From assembly GCA_002720745.1 (NCBI GenBank), contig PBJO01000025.1, positions 1-33,146 of the forward strand: DNA of 33,146 nucleotides, in the 5' to 3' direction. Of this stretch, positions 7,246-17,500 are shown one piece after another. Source of the DNA: Balneola sp. Lineage in GTDB: Bacteria; Bacteroidota; Rhodothermia; Balneolales; Balneolaceae. The stretch's first letter is position 1, and each line of letters opens with the position of its first letter. Made by a program: the position numbers and the translations under genes. The notes beneath the pieces are model-generated. The model saw only the letters and a program-made list of their open reading frames with translations. It ran no database searches and was not told the origin of the DNA.

Positions 7246-10200
7246 GTGCCAAATTTTCAGTTCAGACGCATTTTTACCTGTTGGGCGATAATATCACTTA
7301 TTTTCGCTTTTCTAGGAGATTTATACCTTTTTGCACAGGAACGTGGAGGCGGACAAGGACAAAGTACTCAGCAACAGCAAGAAACCAAGCAATTTAGCCA
7401 GAACCCCCTTAGTGTTGAAATTATACCAGATAGTTTACTTGAAGGAGTCAAATTGTACCGGTACAAGCCAAAATTTAGTGCGGCTAAACTATATGCTCCC
7501 AAAGTAGGAGCACTATACTCAAGTCCATCAACAATTTGGGACATTGTGATCCATTGGGATAGTGTTTCTACTTATACCATAGATAACTATTGGTATAACA
7601 TTGATTTAGCTCCGAAAACGATTGTAAATTTTGAGGATTTTTTATCGCTGAAAATGGAGCAAAATGAGTTATCGATTCGCCGTCAACTTATTCGCGAGGC
7701 TAAAGCACAACGAGAGGAGAGACGAGGTTTATTAGATTTCCGGATTTCGGTTCCTGGGGGCGAAAATTCTGCTTTCACAACTATTTTTGGCACCGATGAG
7801 GTGAGTCTTCGTGTAAACGGTTCGGCGAATATGAATGTGGGAGCTTCTATTCAAAAACTTGATGATGGAACCTTGCCTGAAGATCTTCGTACCCGAGTCG
7901 ATCCTACGTTTAACCAAAATCTCCAACTTAATATCCAAGGGAATATTGGAGATAAACTTACTATTGCAACTGATTGGGACACTGAGCGTCAATTTGATTT
8001 TCAAAATAGACTGAGTATCGTTTATGAAGGGTATGAAGATGAAATTATCAAAAGTGTTGAGATGGGGAACGTATCCATGGAAACTGGAAACTCCTTGGTT
8101 TCAGGTGGAAAATCGCTTTTTGGAATTAAGGCTATTTCAGAGCTCGGCCCATTAAAATTGACCTCGGTGGTATCGCAACAAAAAGGAACTAGTAATTCCC
8201 AAAAAATATCTGGGGGTTCTCAGGAACAAGCTATTGATGTTACTCCAGCAGATTATGAAGATGGGCGGCACTTTTTTTTAGATTTTTATAACCGGCAGCA
8301 ATTTGAGCAAGCACTTAGTGATCCACAAAACATACTTCAACCTTATCAAATTTCGGAATTGTATGTATACGTCCGAAGGTCTGAGCAAATACCAGGTGAA
8401 TCTGCTGTACAGGCTATTGCATTACTTGATTTAGGAGTAAACCGATTTAATGATCAGTTATACGGACTGCCAGGTAACGATCGGGATCGATACGAAGAGT
8501 CAACCTTAAATGAATTGAGAGCGACCAATTCCAATGCTACTAACGAAGATTTCGGGGCAACGGCGCAGGAATATGTGGACGCCCCATTTGAACTGCTTCT
8601 GGAGGGGATTGACTACACATTTAATCGAGCGCTGGGCTTCATTAGTATGAAGAGTTATATAAATACTGGAGATGCGATTGCTGTAGCCTATGTGTATAAC
8701 GATCCCGAGCAGGGAGGAGTACCGGTTGCCGTTGGAGAGTTGAATGCATCTGGCAATGACCGAATTTATCTGAAGTTACTCCGACCAGGTGGGATGACTA
8801 CTTCGGATAAAGCGTGGGATTTGACCATGCGTAATATTTATTCATTAGGTGTTTCTGGGATTAACCCAGAAGGATTTGAGCTTGAAATTGCAGATACAAG
8901 AGGTAATATACCCGAAGTGAATCTTCCAGGTCGTTCTGCCACACTATTACAAGACTTGGGGCTTGATAGAGTAAACTCTGAAGGTGCGACTATTCCAGAT
9001 AATCAGATAGATTTTACTGGAATTACTCTTGATGCAGGGACAGGTCGCATTATGTTCCCGTACCTAGAGCCATTTGGGAAGCGAATAGATGAAATATTAG
9101 GAAACTCAGTAAGTGACTCAGTACGCCAATCCCTAACATTTAGAGAACTGTATGAGTTAAAGCAAAGTGATGCAAGGGATATCTCTAAGAACCGAAACTA
9201 TACCATATCTGGTAATTCTAAAGGAGGTGTTTCAGGCTCTTTTTATCTTGGGTTTGGTCTTATAGAGGGATCGGTTAAAGTATTTGCTAACAATGTGGAA
9301 TTGGTAGAGGGTAGTGACTTCGAAGTCGATTATTCATTTGGATCACTTACCATTATGAATGAAAGTTACTTAGCCCCTGGGCAGGAAATAGAAGTTGAAT
9401 ATGAGAGTAACCAGTTTTCCATAATAGGGCAAAAAAACTTTACAGGACTACGTGCGGAGTACCGTGTTAATGATGATATCCAACTTGGCAGTACATTTTT
9501 CAAATTGAAGGAACAGCCTTTATCTGACAAAATCCGAATTGGAAATGAACCCATCAATAACACGGTTTTAGGCTTAGATGCGCGAGCCAATTTTGAAGCG
9601 CCTTGGCTTACACAAGCCATCGATAAAGTACCATTATTACAGACCAAAACCCCTTCAAATATTCAATTCAGTGGTGAATTCGCTCAATTACGCCCAGGAG
9701 TGGCTCAGACTAATGCAGTTCAGGAAGCCATTGATAATAATGAACTATACAGAGACGAAGAAAATGGACTGGTATTTATTGACGACTTTGAAGGTGCTGA
9801 ATACACTATTAGTCTTACCAATCCAACCCGTTGGAATCTAGCTTCTGCGCCAGCCGCATTACCTGGCTATGGCCCAGACCAGACTTATTTTGCCAATCCA
9901 GATTTCACCACTCCTCAGAGTAGTTTTGATCGAAAAGCACGGGCCGATTTGCGATCTCAATTTTCATGGTATTCCATTCCTCGAAACATCAGTTCAATTC
10001 GCAATGCTATTGTTACCCCTGAATCTGAAATTATTTTATTAAAGGATGTGTTTCAAGGCAGAGAAACCAACAATCGTCAAGAAGATGTAATTTCTTCACT
10101 TGATATGCATTTCAACCCAGCAAAGAGAGGGCCGTATAATTATAATATGGATCTCAAAAATGTTTTAGACAATACTCCAGAGAATACTTGGGGTGGGATG

Positions 10201-13200
10201 ACTTATGTGATACCTTCAGGCCAAGAAGATTTGGTTCAGAATAATATCGAGTTTTTAGAATTTTGGGTGCAAGCTATACTGCCAGGTGGTCAAGATCCAA
10301 CTGGAGAAGAGCCTTTTTATGATGGAAAAATCTATTTGGATCTAGGTATTATTTCTGAGGATGTTATTCCTAATGTTCGTCTTAATACCGAAGACGGATT
10401 GTCCACTGTTTTAAATAATTTGCAAGAAGATGATGCTGAGTCACAACCACGTTCCTACATCCCACCATCCCCACCGGTTCCATTAGGTCAATTTTCAAAC
10501 GACAAAAGGATTCTAGAGGATGTGGGCTTGGACGGAGCTCCCAATCCAGGAACTCAAGGAGCTGAAGATAGAGATGAAGGGGCCCTTTTTGGGGACTTTA
10601 TTGAGGCTATGCGAGCGCAGTATGGGGAAGGAACTGAAGAGTTCTCCATGATTGAAGAAGACCCTTCCAACGATGATTATGTTTATTATGGTGAAAATAA
10701 GGTATTAGATTATAAATTACATGAACGGTTTTTCCGGATGTTAGGTCATCATGATGGGAATACCCCTGAAAGTGGTGGTAGCGATAACAAAACAGCAGTA
10801 ACTTTAAAACCTGATACCGAAGGTTTAGTAAGTGCTTCATCTATTCAGCAAACTAATTCGTACTACCAGTATGAAATAGACTTTAATCCTGCCGATGCAT
10901 CACAATTAAATATTGGTTCACCTGGGACCTACATAGTAGATAAAATACCGCGTAATCCAGAGTATAAAACCTGGTATTTAGTTCGAGTTCCCCTGAATGA
11001 CTTTAAACGAAAATTTGGGGATATAGAAAGCTTTCAGAATATATCATACATACGAATGTGGATGTCGGGATATCAAAAACCATTTACAATGCGCTTCGCA
11101 ACATTGGAGTTTGTGGGTTCTCAATGGAGAAAGGTAGGTAACTTAAGTGATAGCCCAGTAAATCCTAGCAATTTTAAGTTGTCTACAATTAATATTGAAG
11201 AAAATGCCAATCGAGAGCCGTTCCCATATCGACAACCCGATGGTGCTATTAGAGCATTAAATAGAAGTGCACAAATTCAGGCGCTGGAAAATGAGCAGTC
11301 ATTGGTTTTAAGTGTGGAGAACTTAGAAGCAGGAATGGTCCAAATGGTTAAGCGAGTGTACCCAGGTAAACTAAACCTGCTGAATTACTCTAACATGCGG
11401 ATGTTCCTTCATGGTGAAGGCTTTGATGAGAGAGGAGATGCGGAGTTAGTAGTGCGACTGGGTACGGATTTGGAGAACAATTATTATGAATACCGCCAAC
11501 CGGTTACCCCGTCGCAGGCCATGCCATTTAACTATGACCCATCCGATGCAGGGCAACTAGAAGTCGAAGCTGCAGAAATTTGGCGTTATGACGAGAACAA
11601 TATGAATATCATCATTTCGGCATTCAATGTATTAAAACAGCTTCGCGACGATGCTGGTGCCGATCCAACCGAAGTTTTCGAGCAGAAAGGAATTTTAGAC
11701 TCAGAAAAAGAAGTGAATGGAGCAGTGTTCGCGATTAAGGGAAATCCATCTCTAGACCGAGTTACTGAAATAGGTTTAGGGATACGAAATCCCTATAATC
11801 CACAGAATGTAAACTCAAGTGGTTCTCCATTACTCAATGCAGAAATGTGGTTAAATGAGTTACGTCTATCAGGGTTTGATAACGAAAAAGGTTGGGCAGC
11901 AAATGCGAAATCCACAATTAAATTTGCTGACTTTGCTACAGTTAACGCTAATCTTACCCGACGAACCAATGGCTTTGGTGGGCTTGAATCGCGATTGGGA
12001 GATCGAAGTGTATCTGATCAAATTGCATATGGGATTAGTTCAACCATTAATCTTCATAAACTTATTCCTGACAGGTTTGGGTGGAGCCTTCCCGTAAATA
12101 TATCTAATAGGGTAAACAATCAAATACCGAAATATTTACCATCTCAGGGGGATATTCGGTTGACCGATTTTATTGATAAAGTGAATGCCGACGATTCGGT
12201 GCCATCCAATTTGAAAGACGATGTAATTAATACAAAAAAAAATGATATTGAAACGGTAAATGAAACATTTTCTTTCAATGTCTCAAATATATCTAAGCGT
12301 AATTCTAAGCGTAAATGGGCACAGTTAACCTTGGATAATACTAAATTGAGTTATGTTTACAATAAAGGGTATTCCAAAAATCCACAATTAGTTTTTCAGA
12401 ATAAGTGGGACTATAAAGCCTCGATTCAGTATAATTTATCGCTTCGGCGCATTAAACTACTTCAGCTATTCAAATTCACCGAGGGTATTCCTGTTCTAGG
12501 AGCCTTATCTGAACTTCGCCTTGGTTATTTACCATCTTCCATCACAGCTTCGTCTACATTAACACGGCGTTATGATGAATCAAGACGTCGAAATTTGACT
12601 GACCCGGAAGATTTACAGGCACTACAACAATCTCACGCATTCACCCAGCAAAATCGGTTTTCTTTTAGTTACAATTTTATGCCATCGATTCCAATTACTT
12701 TTACGAGTTCATCTAATTTTGATTTTTCGAGTTTGGGTATTGACCCAAGTAATAGGGACGATGTTGATAGTCTTTCTTATAGCATTAAACCTAGCTTTGA
12801 TGTTATAAAAGGGGCTCTTCGAGATAGCTTAATACCTCGGCGATCATCCTATCAAGAAAGTTATTCTGCAAGTTGGAGACCCAAACTTAACGCAATTGAT
12901 GCATTGAACTGGCTAACATATTCAGCATCTTATGGAGGAGGTTATCAGTGGACCAATAGTCCAAGCGGTTCAGATTTGGGAGCTAACGTTTCTAATTCCT
13001 TTCAGCTAGATAATACCTTTAAGGTGAGTACGAGTCGTCTCTTGGACAAGTTTGGTTGGTATGAAATGGTAGAAGAGGCCAACAAAAATGAAATCAAAAT
13101 ACGAAAAGATGCCAAAGAAAATCTTAGAGAAGAAATAGAGAGCGGCTTAGCTGATAGTTTAAGAACTCCTAAACCACCTCCAGACTTTATTAAAGATATG

Positions 13201-14574
13201 CAGTTTTTCTCTCGAAAAGTATTACTAACCCTACTAAGTTTAGAGGATGTATCTATTGGATATAAACGTCAAAAGAGCGGCTCACAACCTGGTTATTCAG
13301 GCTCTTCAGAGTTTTTTAAATCCTTTAATGATGCATCCATAGATGATTTTTCACCCTCTTTTGCTTACAGACTTGGATTAAAAGATAGAATACCAAAGCA
13401 ACAATTAATTGGAAATGAAGGGGGAGATAATAATATTCAGCTCCCAGCAAATAACACTCAAGGGGATAATTTTTCTGCGAGTACCCGAATTAGTCCCTTT
13501 GAAAATATAACAGTTAACTTGGACTGGGACGCTACAATATCCCAGAAAAGTACAGAAACAATTACCCTAACACCTATTAATGAAATTACATCGATTGGAA
13601 CAGAATCAGGCTCTTTTAGTTCATCGGTGTGGGCCTTTGGTGGTGGGTATAAGGATTTATTTGAAAGCCAGCTAGAGACCGCGGTCTTGGATATTAGACC
13701 AGGCGAACGCTCCATTATAGATTCACTGGGTAACAGCGATGGCAGAGGGGTGTTGAATCGTACTACCCTTCAAGAAGATTATATGAATGCTTATTTAGGG
13801 GCTGGGACAAAAGGATTTGGAGATAAAGGTTTTATGGCTTTCCCTAAGCCAGGTTGGAGAGTCACATGGAACCGTTTAGAAAAATATATACCCTTTATAG
13901 GAAAGTATATGACCAATGCTGCATTGAATCATGCATATCGTGGGTCTTACAAAGTAGATTGGAGTTTAAATGCTTTGGTGGGGGAGCAATCTGGACAAAA
14001 CATTGGAGACTATTCAATTATTGATGTACGTGGTCGATATGAGCCTACATCAATTCGTTCAGAACGGCGATTCTCACCATTTGTAAAACTTAATATGACT
14101 TGGGAATCGGGTCTAAAGACCGATATTGGATATGACCGAAGTACTATTTCTACTTTTGCGGTAAGCTCAAAACGGGTAACAGAGACTTTGACGCAAGGAG
14201 TAGATGCTGCAGTTAATTATATATTCCGAAATGTGCGTATTTCTTTTTTACCTAAGCTCCGAAATAATATCGATATGAGTCTTCGTGGTAGCTATAAAAA
14301 TGATACTGAAATATCCTATAAACTCGATACAGATTTAGATAATGCATTGCAAAATGGTGTAACCGTGGATCAAATTGGCTCTGCAGAAACACTTAGTGCA
14401 CGAGAAACGGGGCAGCGACGAATTAATGGTAGTTTTACGCTCGGCTATAAGATATCTTCTACCGTTTCGTCTAATTTTGAGTATACCTATTCTAGGATCG
14501 AATCCAACAATATCCCCACTCGCACCAACCACGATATTCGGTTTAATTTTAGAATAGCTATTCGTTCACGTTAG
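7246..14574 (+). CDS. sprA: SprA, type IX secretion outer-membrane translocon
   Basis: A 2442-aa SprA/Sov homologue, the giant outer-membrane barrel through which type IX cargo crosses. A signal peptide is visible (RRIFTCWAIISLIFAFLGDLYLFAQ, cleavage near 31). The N-terminal hallmark segment IRRQLIREAKAQREERRGLL (144-163) is followed by LDFRISVPGG and the glycine-rich SprA_N region (ATDWDTERQFDFQNRLSIVYEG, about 241-262; METGNSLVSGGKSLFGIK about 278-295), with repeated elements of the same kind later. The rest is barrel- and loop-rich. The C-terminus ends NHDIRFNFRIAIRSR. The length fits the family (about 2300-2500 aa). The start is GTG at 7246, directly after an in-frame TAG; no nearby alternative exists. 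It is monocistronic, divergent from lptF and convergent with lnt. Its presence means the organism probably has a type IX system. Confidence 0.97.
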   Translation: MPNFQFRRIFTCWAIISLIFAFLGDLYLFAQERGGGQGQSTQQQQETKQFSQNPLSVEIIPDSLLEGVKLYRYKPKFSAAKLYAPKVGALYSSPSTIWDIVIHWDSVSTYTIDNYWYNIDLAPKTIVNFEDFLSLKMEQNELSIRRQLIREAKAQREERRGLLDFRISVPGGENSAFTTIFGTDEVSLRVNGSANMNVGASIQKLDDGTLPEDLRTRVDPTFNQNLQLNIQGNIGDKLTIATDWDTERQFDFQNRLSIVYEGYEDEIIKSVEMGNVSMETGNSLVSGGKSLFGIKAISELGPLKLTSVVSQQKGTSNSQKISGGSQEQAIDVTPADYEDGRHFFLDFYNRQQFEQALSDPQNILQPYQISELYVYVRRSEQIPGESAVQAIALLDLGVNRFNDQLYGLPGNDRDRYEESTLNELRATNSNATNEDFGATAQEYVDAPFELLLEGIDYTFNRALGFISMKSYINTGDAIAVAYVYNDPEQGGVPVAVGELNASGNDRIYLKLLRPGGMTTSDKAWDLTMRNIYSLGVSGINPEGFELEIADTRGNIPEVNLPGRSATLLQDLGLDRVNSEGATIPDNQIDFTGITLDAGTGRIMFPYLEPFGKRIDEILGNSVSDSVRQSLTFRELYELKQSDARDISKNRNYTISGNSKGGVSGSFYLGFGLIEGSVKVFANNVELVEGSDFEVDYSFGSLTIMNESYLAPGQEIEVEYESNQFSIIGQKNFTGLRAEYRVNDDIQLGSTFFKLKEQPLSDKIRIGNEPINNTVLGLDARANFEAPWLTQAIDKVPLLQTKTPSNIQFSGEFAQLRPGVAQTNAVQEAIDNNELYRDEENGLVFIDDFEGAEYTISLTNPTRWNLASAPAALPGYGPDQTYFANPDFTTPQSSFDRKARADLRSQFSWYSIPRNISSIRNAIVTPESEIILLKDVFQGRETNNRQEDVISSLDMHFNPAKRGPYNYNMDLKNVLDNTPENTWGGMTYVIPSGQEDLVQNNIEFLEFWVQAILPGGQDPTGEEPFYDGKIYLDLGIISEDVIPNVRLNTEDGLSTVLNNLQEDDAESQPRSYIPPSPPVPLGQFSNDKRILEDVGLDGAPNPGTQGAEDRDEGALFGDFIEAMRAQYGEGTEEFSMIEEDPSNDDYVYYGENKVLDYKLHERFFRMLGHHDGNTPESGGSDNKTAVTLKPDTEGLVSASSIQQTNSYYQYEIDFNPADASQLNIGSPGTYIVDKIPRNPEYKTWYLVRVPLNDFKRKFGDIESFQNISYIRMWMSGYQKPFTMRFATLEFVGSQWRKVGNLSDSPVNPSNFKLSTINIEENANREPFPYRQPDGAIRALNRSAQIQALENEQSLVLSVENLEAGMVQMVKRVYPGKLNLLNYSNMRMFLHGEGFDERGDAELVVRLGTDLENNYYEYRQPVTPSQAMPFNYDPSDAGQLEVEAAEIWRYDENNMNIIISAFNVLKQLRDDAGADPTEVFEQKGILDSEKEVNGAVFAIKGNPSLDRVTEIGLGIRNPYNPQNVNSSGSPLLNAEMWLNELRLSGFDNEKGWAANAKSTIKFADFATVNANLTRRTNGFGGLESRLGDRSVSDQIAYGISSTINLHKLIPDRFGWSLPVNISNRVNNQIPKYLPSQGDIRLTDFIDKVNADDSVPSNLKDDVINTKKNDIETVNETFSFNVSNISKRNSKRKWAQLTLDNTKLSYVYNKGYSKNPQLVFQNKWDYKASIQYNLSLRRIKLLQLFKFTEGIPVLGALSELRLGYLPSSITASSTLTRRYDESRRRNLTDPEDLQALQQSHAFTQQNRFSFSYNFMPSIPITFTSSSNFDFSSLGIDPSNRDDVDSLSYSIKPSFDVIKGALRDSLIPRRSSYQESYSASWRPKLNAIDALNWLTYSASYGGGYQWTNSPSGSDLGANVSNSFQLDNTFKVSTSRLLDKFGWYEMVEEANKNEIKIRKDAKENLREEIESGLADSLRTPKPPPDFIKDMQFFSRKVLLTLLSLEDVSIGYKRQKSGSQPGYSGSSEFFKSFNDASIDDFSPSFAYRLGLKDRIPKQQLIGNEGGDNNIQLPANNTQGDNFSASTRISPFENITVNLDWDATISQKSTETITLTPINEITSIGTESGSFSSSVWAFGGGYKDLFESQLETAVLDIRPGERSIIDSLGNSDGRGVLNRTTLQEDYMNAYLGAGTKGFGDKGFMAFPKPGWRVTWNRLEKYIPFIGKYMTNAALNHAYRGSYKVDWSLNALVGEQSGQNIGDYSIIDVRGRYEPTSIRSERRFSPFVKLNMTWESGLKTDIGYDRSTISTFAVSSKRVTETLTQGVDAAVNYIFRNVRISFLPKLRNNIDMSLRGSYKNDTEISYKLDTDLDNALQNGVTVDQIGSAETLSARETGQRRINGSFTLGYKISSTVSSNFEYTYSRIESNNIPTRTNHDIRFNFRIAIRSR

Positions 14575-14671
14575 CAATATGTACTTTGGTAGTTCTAAAT
14601 TCAAACAAGCAATATACGAGTCAAAATCGAGCCTCAAATAAACCAAGAACTAAAATTAAGTAACTAACAAA

Positions 14672-16276
14672 CTATGATTGCTTTCGTGTGACCCAACCAT
14701 ATCCCACGCTCAAAAAAACAAGGAAAAAGCACAATATGGATAGCCAATCTCCCCAGCGAGTATAAAAACTAAGATCGTTTCGCAAAGGTACATCGGCGCT
14801 AAAGGAGGTGCGCGTCCAATACTTGGTTTTTTGACTTATACTTCCATCTGGACTAATTATTCCTGATGTTCCATTGTTAGCACTTCGAACCACCCAACGG
14901 CGAAATTCAATTGCTCGAAGCCGAGCATAGGCAAAATGTTGTATGTGTCCGCTTGAATTACCCCACCAGCCATCGTTGGTAATGATTGTCAGTATTTGAG
15001 CCCCTTCACGTACAAAAGCTTGATTCCATGACGGGAATACAGAATCATAGCATACTAGACCAGGACTAATAAAGCCAGATGGACTTTTTATCATTGAGGT
15101 TTCATTTCCAAGGCCAAAGCCTGCATTTTCACCCCAGTCAACCCATTTAAATATATCTACTTTATTCAAAAACTCTACAAAAGGAAATCGTTCTACAAAT
15201 GGCACTAATTGAGCCTTATCGTAACGAGATAAGCGACCATTGGAGTCTACAAAAAGAGTAGAATTGAAGATATTATAGCGCATACCATTTACGTTGGAAC
15301 GATAAAGATTCGGGGCTTGATCGGGGTAGAGGGTATAGAGCCCAGTCCCAATAATAAAATTTGTCTGCCATACTTTTGCAGAATCTGCAATTCGTCTGGC
15401 ATGCCAAGAATCCATATGAATTGGCTTATCAATGGCATTTTCTGGCCAAACGATTAAATCCATTTCAGTCTTTTTCTGAAGCAGAGATAAACTGAATAAA
15501 TTATCCAATACTTCCTCTGTTCCACTCATTCCACCGTAATCCTGGTAAGAATCATAATTTGGCTGTACGACTATAACTTTAACCTGATTACCTTTCAACT
15601 TTTGTAGTTCGTTAGACATTAATCCAAACGAAATCATAGATGTGAGCGGTGGCAGGATAATACTAATGATTAACACAATGGTTTTAATGCCTTTTTTTTC
15701 AGGTAACTGAAGCCAATGGGCGCATAAAAAACTTCCAAATACTACCCAAAAACTAATGCCCAAATGACCTGTGAAAGAGATGTATTGGATTACCGATATG
15801 TGATTTGCCCAAGCATTACCTAAACTCAGCCATGGCCATGCCAAATCCCAATGATGGTGAAGATATTCATACAAAACCCATGAAGCCGCTTGAAAAAGTG
15901 CTGTCCACACAAAAAGCCGATAGCGACGATGAATAAACCGAATTACCATCATAGGTAATAACATCAACGCACTATTTGCCATAATAGCCGCAACACCTGC
16001 TGGAATGCTTGCCATTACAAGCCAGTAAGTAGTACCTAGGTTCCATATAAAGAAAGCTGGGTAACTGATCATAGCAAGGTGCCGATAACTGTGGCTTAAA
16101 AGCATAAGTTGATAAAGACCGATAAAACCAAAAAAGCTTAAAAATGAGGCATTTATGGGTGGAAAACTTAGGCTTAATAATAATCCTATTCCAATCGACA
16201 GTATCCATGGATTATGGACCAGGTCAAACTTAGTAGAGAATAAACTAGCTAAATATGGTGATGAATGCGCTTTCAT
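14672..16276 (-). CDS. lnt: Lnt, apolipoprotein N-acyltransferase
   Basis: Adds the third acyl chain to the N-terminal cysteine of lipoproteins at the outer face of the inner membrane. An N-terminal set of about 6-7 membrane helices (25-225) precedes a periplasmic nitrilase-type domain (about 232-495) and a final membrane helix (about 510-528). The catalytic triad is visible: E279 in IVWPENAID, K354 in RYDKAQLVPF and C409 in GLVCYDS. NDGWWGNSSGHIQH (434-447) and RAIEFRRWVVRSANNGTSG (454-472) are the usual nitrilase-fold signatures. The length, 534 aa, is normal. The ATG overlaps the rsmI stop by 4 bp (ATGA), so the pair is coupled. Confidence 0.95.
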   Translation of the reverse strand: MKAHSSPYLASLFSTKFDLVHNPWILSIGIGLLLSLSFPPINASFLSFFGFIGLYQLMLLSHSYRHLAMISYPAFFIWNLGTTYWLVMASIPAGVAAIMANSALMLLPMMVIRFIHRRYRLFVWTALFQAASWVLYEYLHHHWDLAWPWLSLGNAWANHISVIQYISFTGHLGISFWVVFGSFLCAHWLQLPEKKGIKTIVLIISIILPPLTSMISFGLMSNELQKLKGNQVKVIVVQPNYDSYQDYGGMSGTEEVLDNLFSLSLLQKKTEMDLIVWPENAIDKPIHMDSWHARRIADSAKVWQTNFIIGTGLYTLYPDQAPNLYRSNVNGMRYNIFNSTLFVDSNGRLSRYDKAQLVPFVERFPFVEFLNKVDIFKWVDWGENAGFGLGNETSMIKSPSGFISPGLVCYDSVFPSWNQAFVREGAQILTIITNDGWWGNSSGHIQHFAYARLRAIEFRRWVVRSANNGTSGIISPDGSISQKTKYWTRTSFSADVPLRNDLSFYTRWGDWLSILCFFLVFLSVGYGWVTRKQS

Positions 16277-16974
16277 AAAGCTTTAGGTTGATTTTCCTTA
16301 TAGTTTGGCGGGGCTATAACCACGCATATTTCTCCTTTTATTTTAGTGCGATTCTCAAATATAGGAACCACTTCACATAGTTTTCCTCGTACAACTTCTT
16401 CGAAGGCTTTTGTGAGCTCACGGCAAATGGCTACATATCGGTCTTCTCCAAGGTAAGTTGTGGCCTCGGTAAGTAATTTTAAGATTCGATAGGGACTCTC
16501 ATACAGGACTAAGGTACAGGGCATATTAGCAAGAAAATCCCATTGCTTTCGACGACCTTTCTTGTGAGGAAGAAAACCCTGAAAATAAAATGAATCGCTG
16601 GGTAAACCGCTTGAAATCAATGCAGTGGTTAACGCGTCTGCTCCAGGAATAACGCTAACGGTATGACCTGAAATGTGAGCAGCGCGAACGGCTAAAAATC
16701 CTGGATCTGAGATCCCTGGCATACCAGCATCGGTAATTAGAGCAAGGTCTTGTCCAACATCTAGATGTCGAATGAATTGTTCAACTTTATGGTGTTCATT
16801 GTGTTGATGAAGTGATCGAGTTGGAGTAGAAATTCCGTAATACTGGAGAAATTTTGACGAGGTTCGAGTATCCTCACAAGCGATTAAAGAAACCGCATTT
16901 AGTACCTCAAGGCCCCTTTTAGAAATATCTTTTAGATTTCCAATGGGTGTTGCAACTATGTATAGAGTGGACAA
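16273..16974 (-). CDS. rsmI: RsmI, 16S rRNA 2'-O-methyltransferase (C1402)
   Basis: A SAM-dependent methyltransferase of the tetrapyrrole-methylase fold that 2'-O-methylates C1402 of 16S rRNA. Motifs are LYIVATPIGNL at 4-14, ACEDTRTSSKFL at 32-43, TDAGMPGISDPGF at 81-93, VIPGADALTTALISSGLP at 108-125, YFQGFLPHKKGRRK at 130-143, YESPYRI at 158-164 and CRELTKAFEEVVRG at 184-197. The length, 233 aa, fits. The start codon appears to be TTG (16972-16974); ATT just upstream is the only other option before an in-frame stop. It is the first gene of the rsmI-lnt unit. A TAATTTTG (TAnnTTTG match) lies at 17067-17074 on this strand, about 93 bp upstream, without a clear -33 box. Confidence 0.96.
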   Translation of the reverse strand: MSTLYIVATPIGNLKDISKRGLEVLNAVSLIACEDTRTSSKFLQYYGISTPTRSLHQHNEHHKVEQFIRHLDVGQDLALITDAGMPGISDPGFLAVRAAHISGHTVSVIPGADALTTALISSGLPSDSFYFQGFLPHKKGRRKQWDFLANMPCTLVLYESPYRILKLLTEATTYLGEDRYVAICRELTKAFEEVVRGKLCEVVPIFENRTKIKGEICVVIAPPNYKENQPKAL

Positions 16975-17109
16975 AATATGTCAGGGTAGTACTCGAATAG
17001 CACCTGCAAAGTCAATTTTTGGGTGATTCAAGTGGTTAACTGTAAAAAGAAACACTGTAATTGCATCAAAATTACGTATTTTACTGTTCAACTAAATTAC
17101 ATTTTCGTC

Positions 17110-17487
17110 ATGTTTAAGCCAAAAGGTCTGAACCACATTACCATCAGAGTGAACCGAATAGGAGATTCCAAATATTTCTATGGAGATGTTCTTGATCTTG
17201 AACTTATTAAAACAATGGGACAGAGTATGGCAGTTTATGATGTGGGTAATGGGGATACTTTAGTCATCGTTGAGGCTGAAACTAGCTACGACACTAGTTC
17301 TCGTGATTTTCGTGTTGATCATTTCGGATTTTATGTGGATGACCCTAAACAGGTCGATGAATTAGCAGAGTACTTTAGGAAACATGAGATTGCTATAGTT
17401 AGTGGTCCTGCTAATCGTAAAAAGGGACGTTTTTTGTTTGTCACTGATCCGGATGGTAATATGATTGAATTTTTTTATGAAGAGTAG
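17110..17487 (+). CDS. VOC-family (glyoxalase/dioxygenase fold) protein
   Basis: A 125-aa single-domain vicinal-oxygen-chelate protein. It holds two beta-alpha-beta-beta-beta repeats: GLNHITIRVNRIGDSKYFYG at 6-25, then VDHFGFYVDDPKQVDELAEY at 69-88. It ends FLFVTDPDGNMIEFFYEE. Candidate metal ligands are H9, E55 (VIVEAE), H71 and E120, which match the usual H/E/H/E pattern. Its substrate cannot be told; VOC proteins include lyases, dioxygenases and antibiotic-resistance proteins. I start it at the ATG at 17110, where the domain begins. An open frame extends upstream to 17023, but those 29 residues (many K, C and aromatic residues) do not look like part of the fold. It is followed 13 bp later by the ATP-grasp gene, so the two may share a transcript. 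Confidence 0.88.
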   Translation: MFKPKGLNHITIRVNRIGDSKYFYGDVLDLELIKTMGQSMAVYDVGNGDTLVIVEAETSYDTSSRDFRVDHFGFYVDDPKQVDELAEYFRKHEIAIVSGPANRKKGRFLFVTDPDGNMIEFFYEE

Positions 17488-17500
17488 TTATAGCTGAATA

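Noticed and set aside
7732-14557. Several open frames of 60-90 codons on either strand inside sprA (for example 9366-9647 minus, 10607-10840 minus, 13458-13715 minus)
   Set aside because: They lie wholly inside a very clear 2442-aa gene, show no domain or signal, and have compositions expected of shadow frames.
14575-14671. Terminator between convergent sprA and lnt
   Set aside because: Only AGTTCT/AGAACT arms more than 50 nt apart were seen, without a T tail; not a credible hairpin.
17067-17074. TAATTTTG on the minus strand as an rsmI promoter
   Set aside because: It matches TAnnTTTG, but the nearest upstream TTG is about 14 nt away rather than about 19, and chance matches are common; noted only within the rsmI entry.
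17023-17109. Upstream extension of the VOC gene
   Set aside because: The extra 29 residues are K/C/aromatic-rich and precede the normal start of the VOC fold; the ATG at 17110 fits family length.
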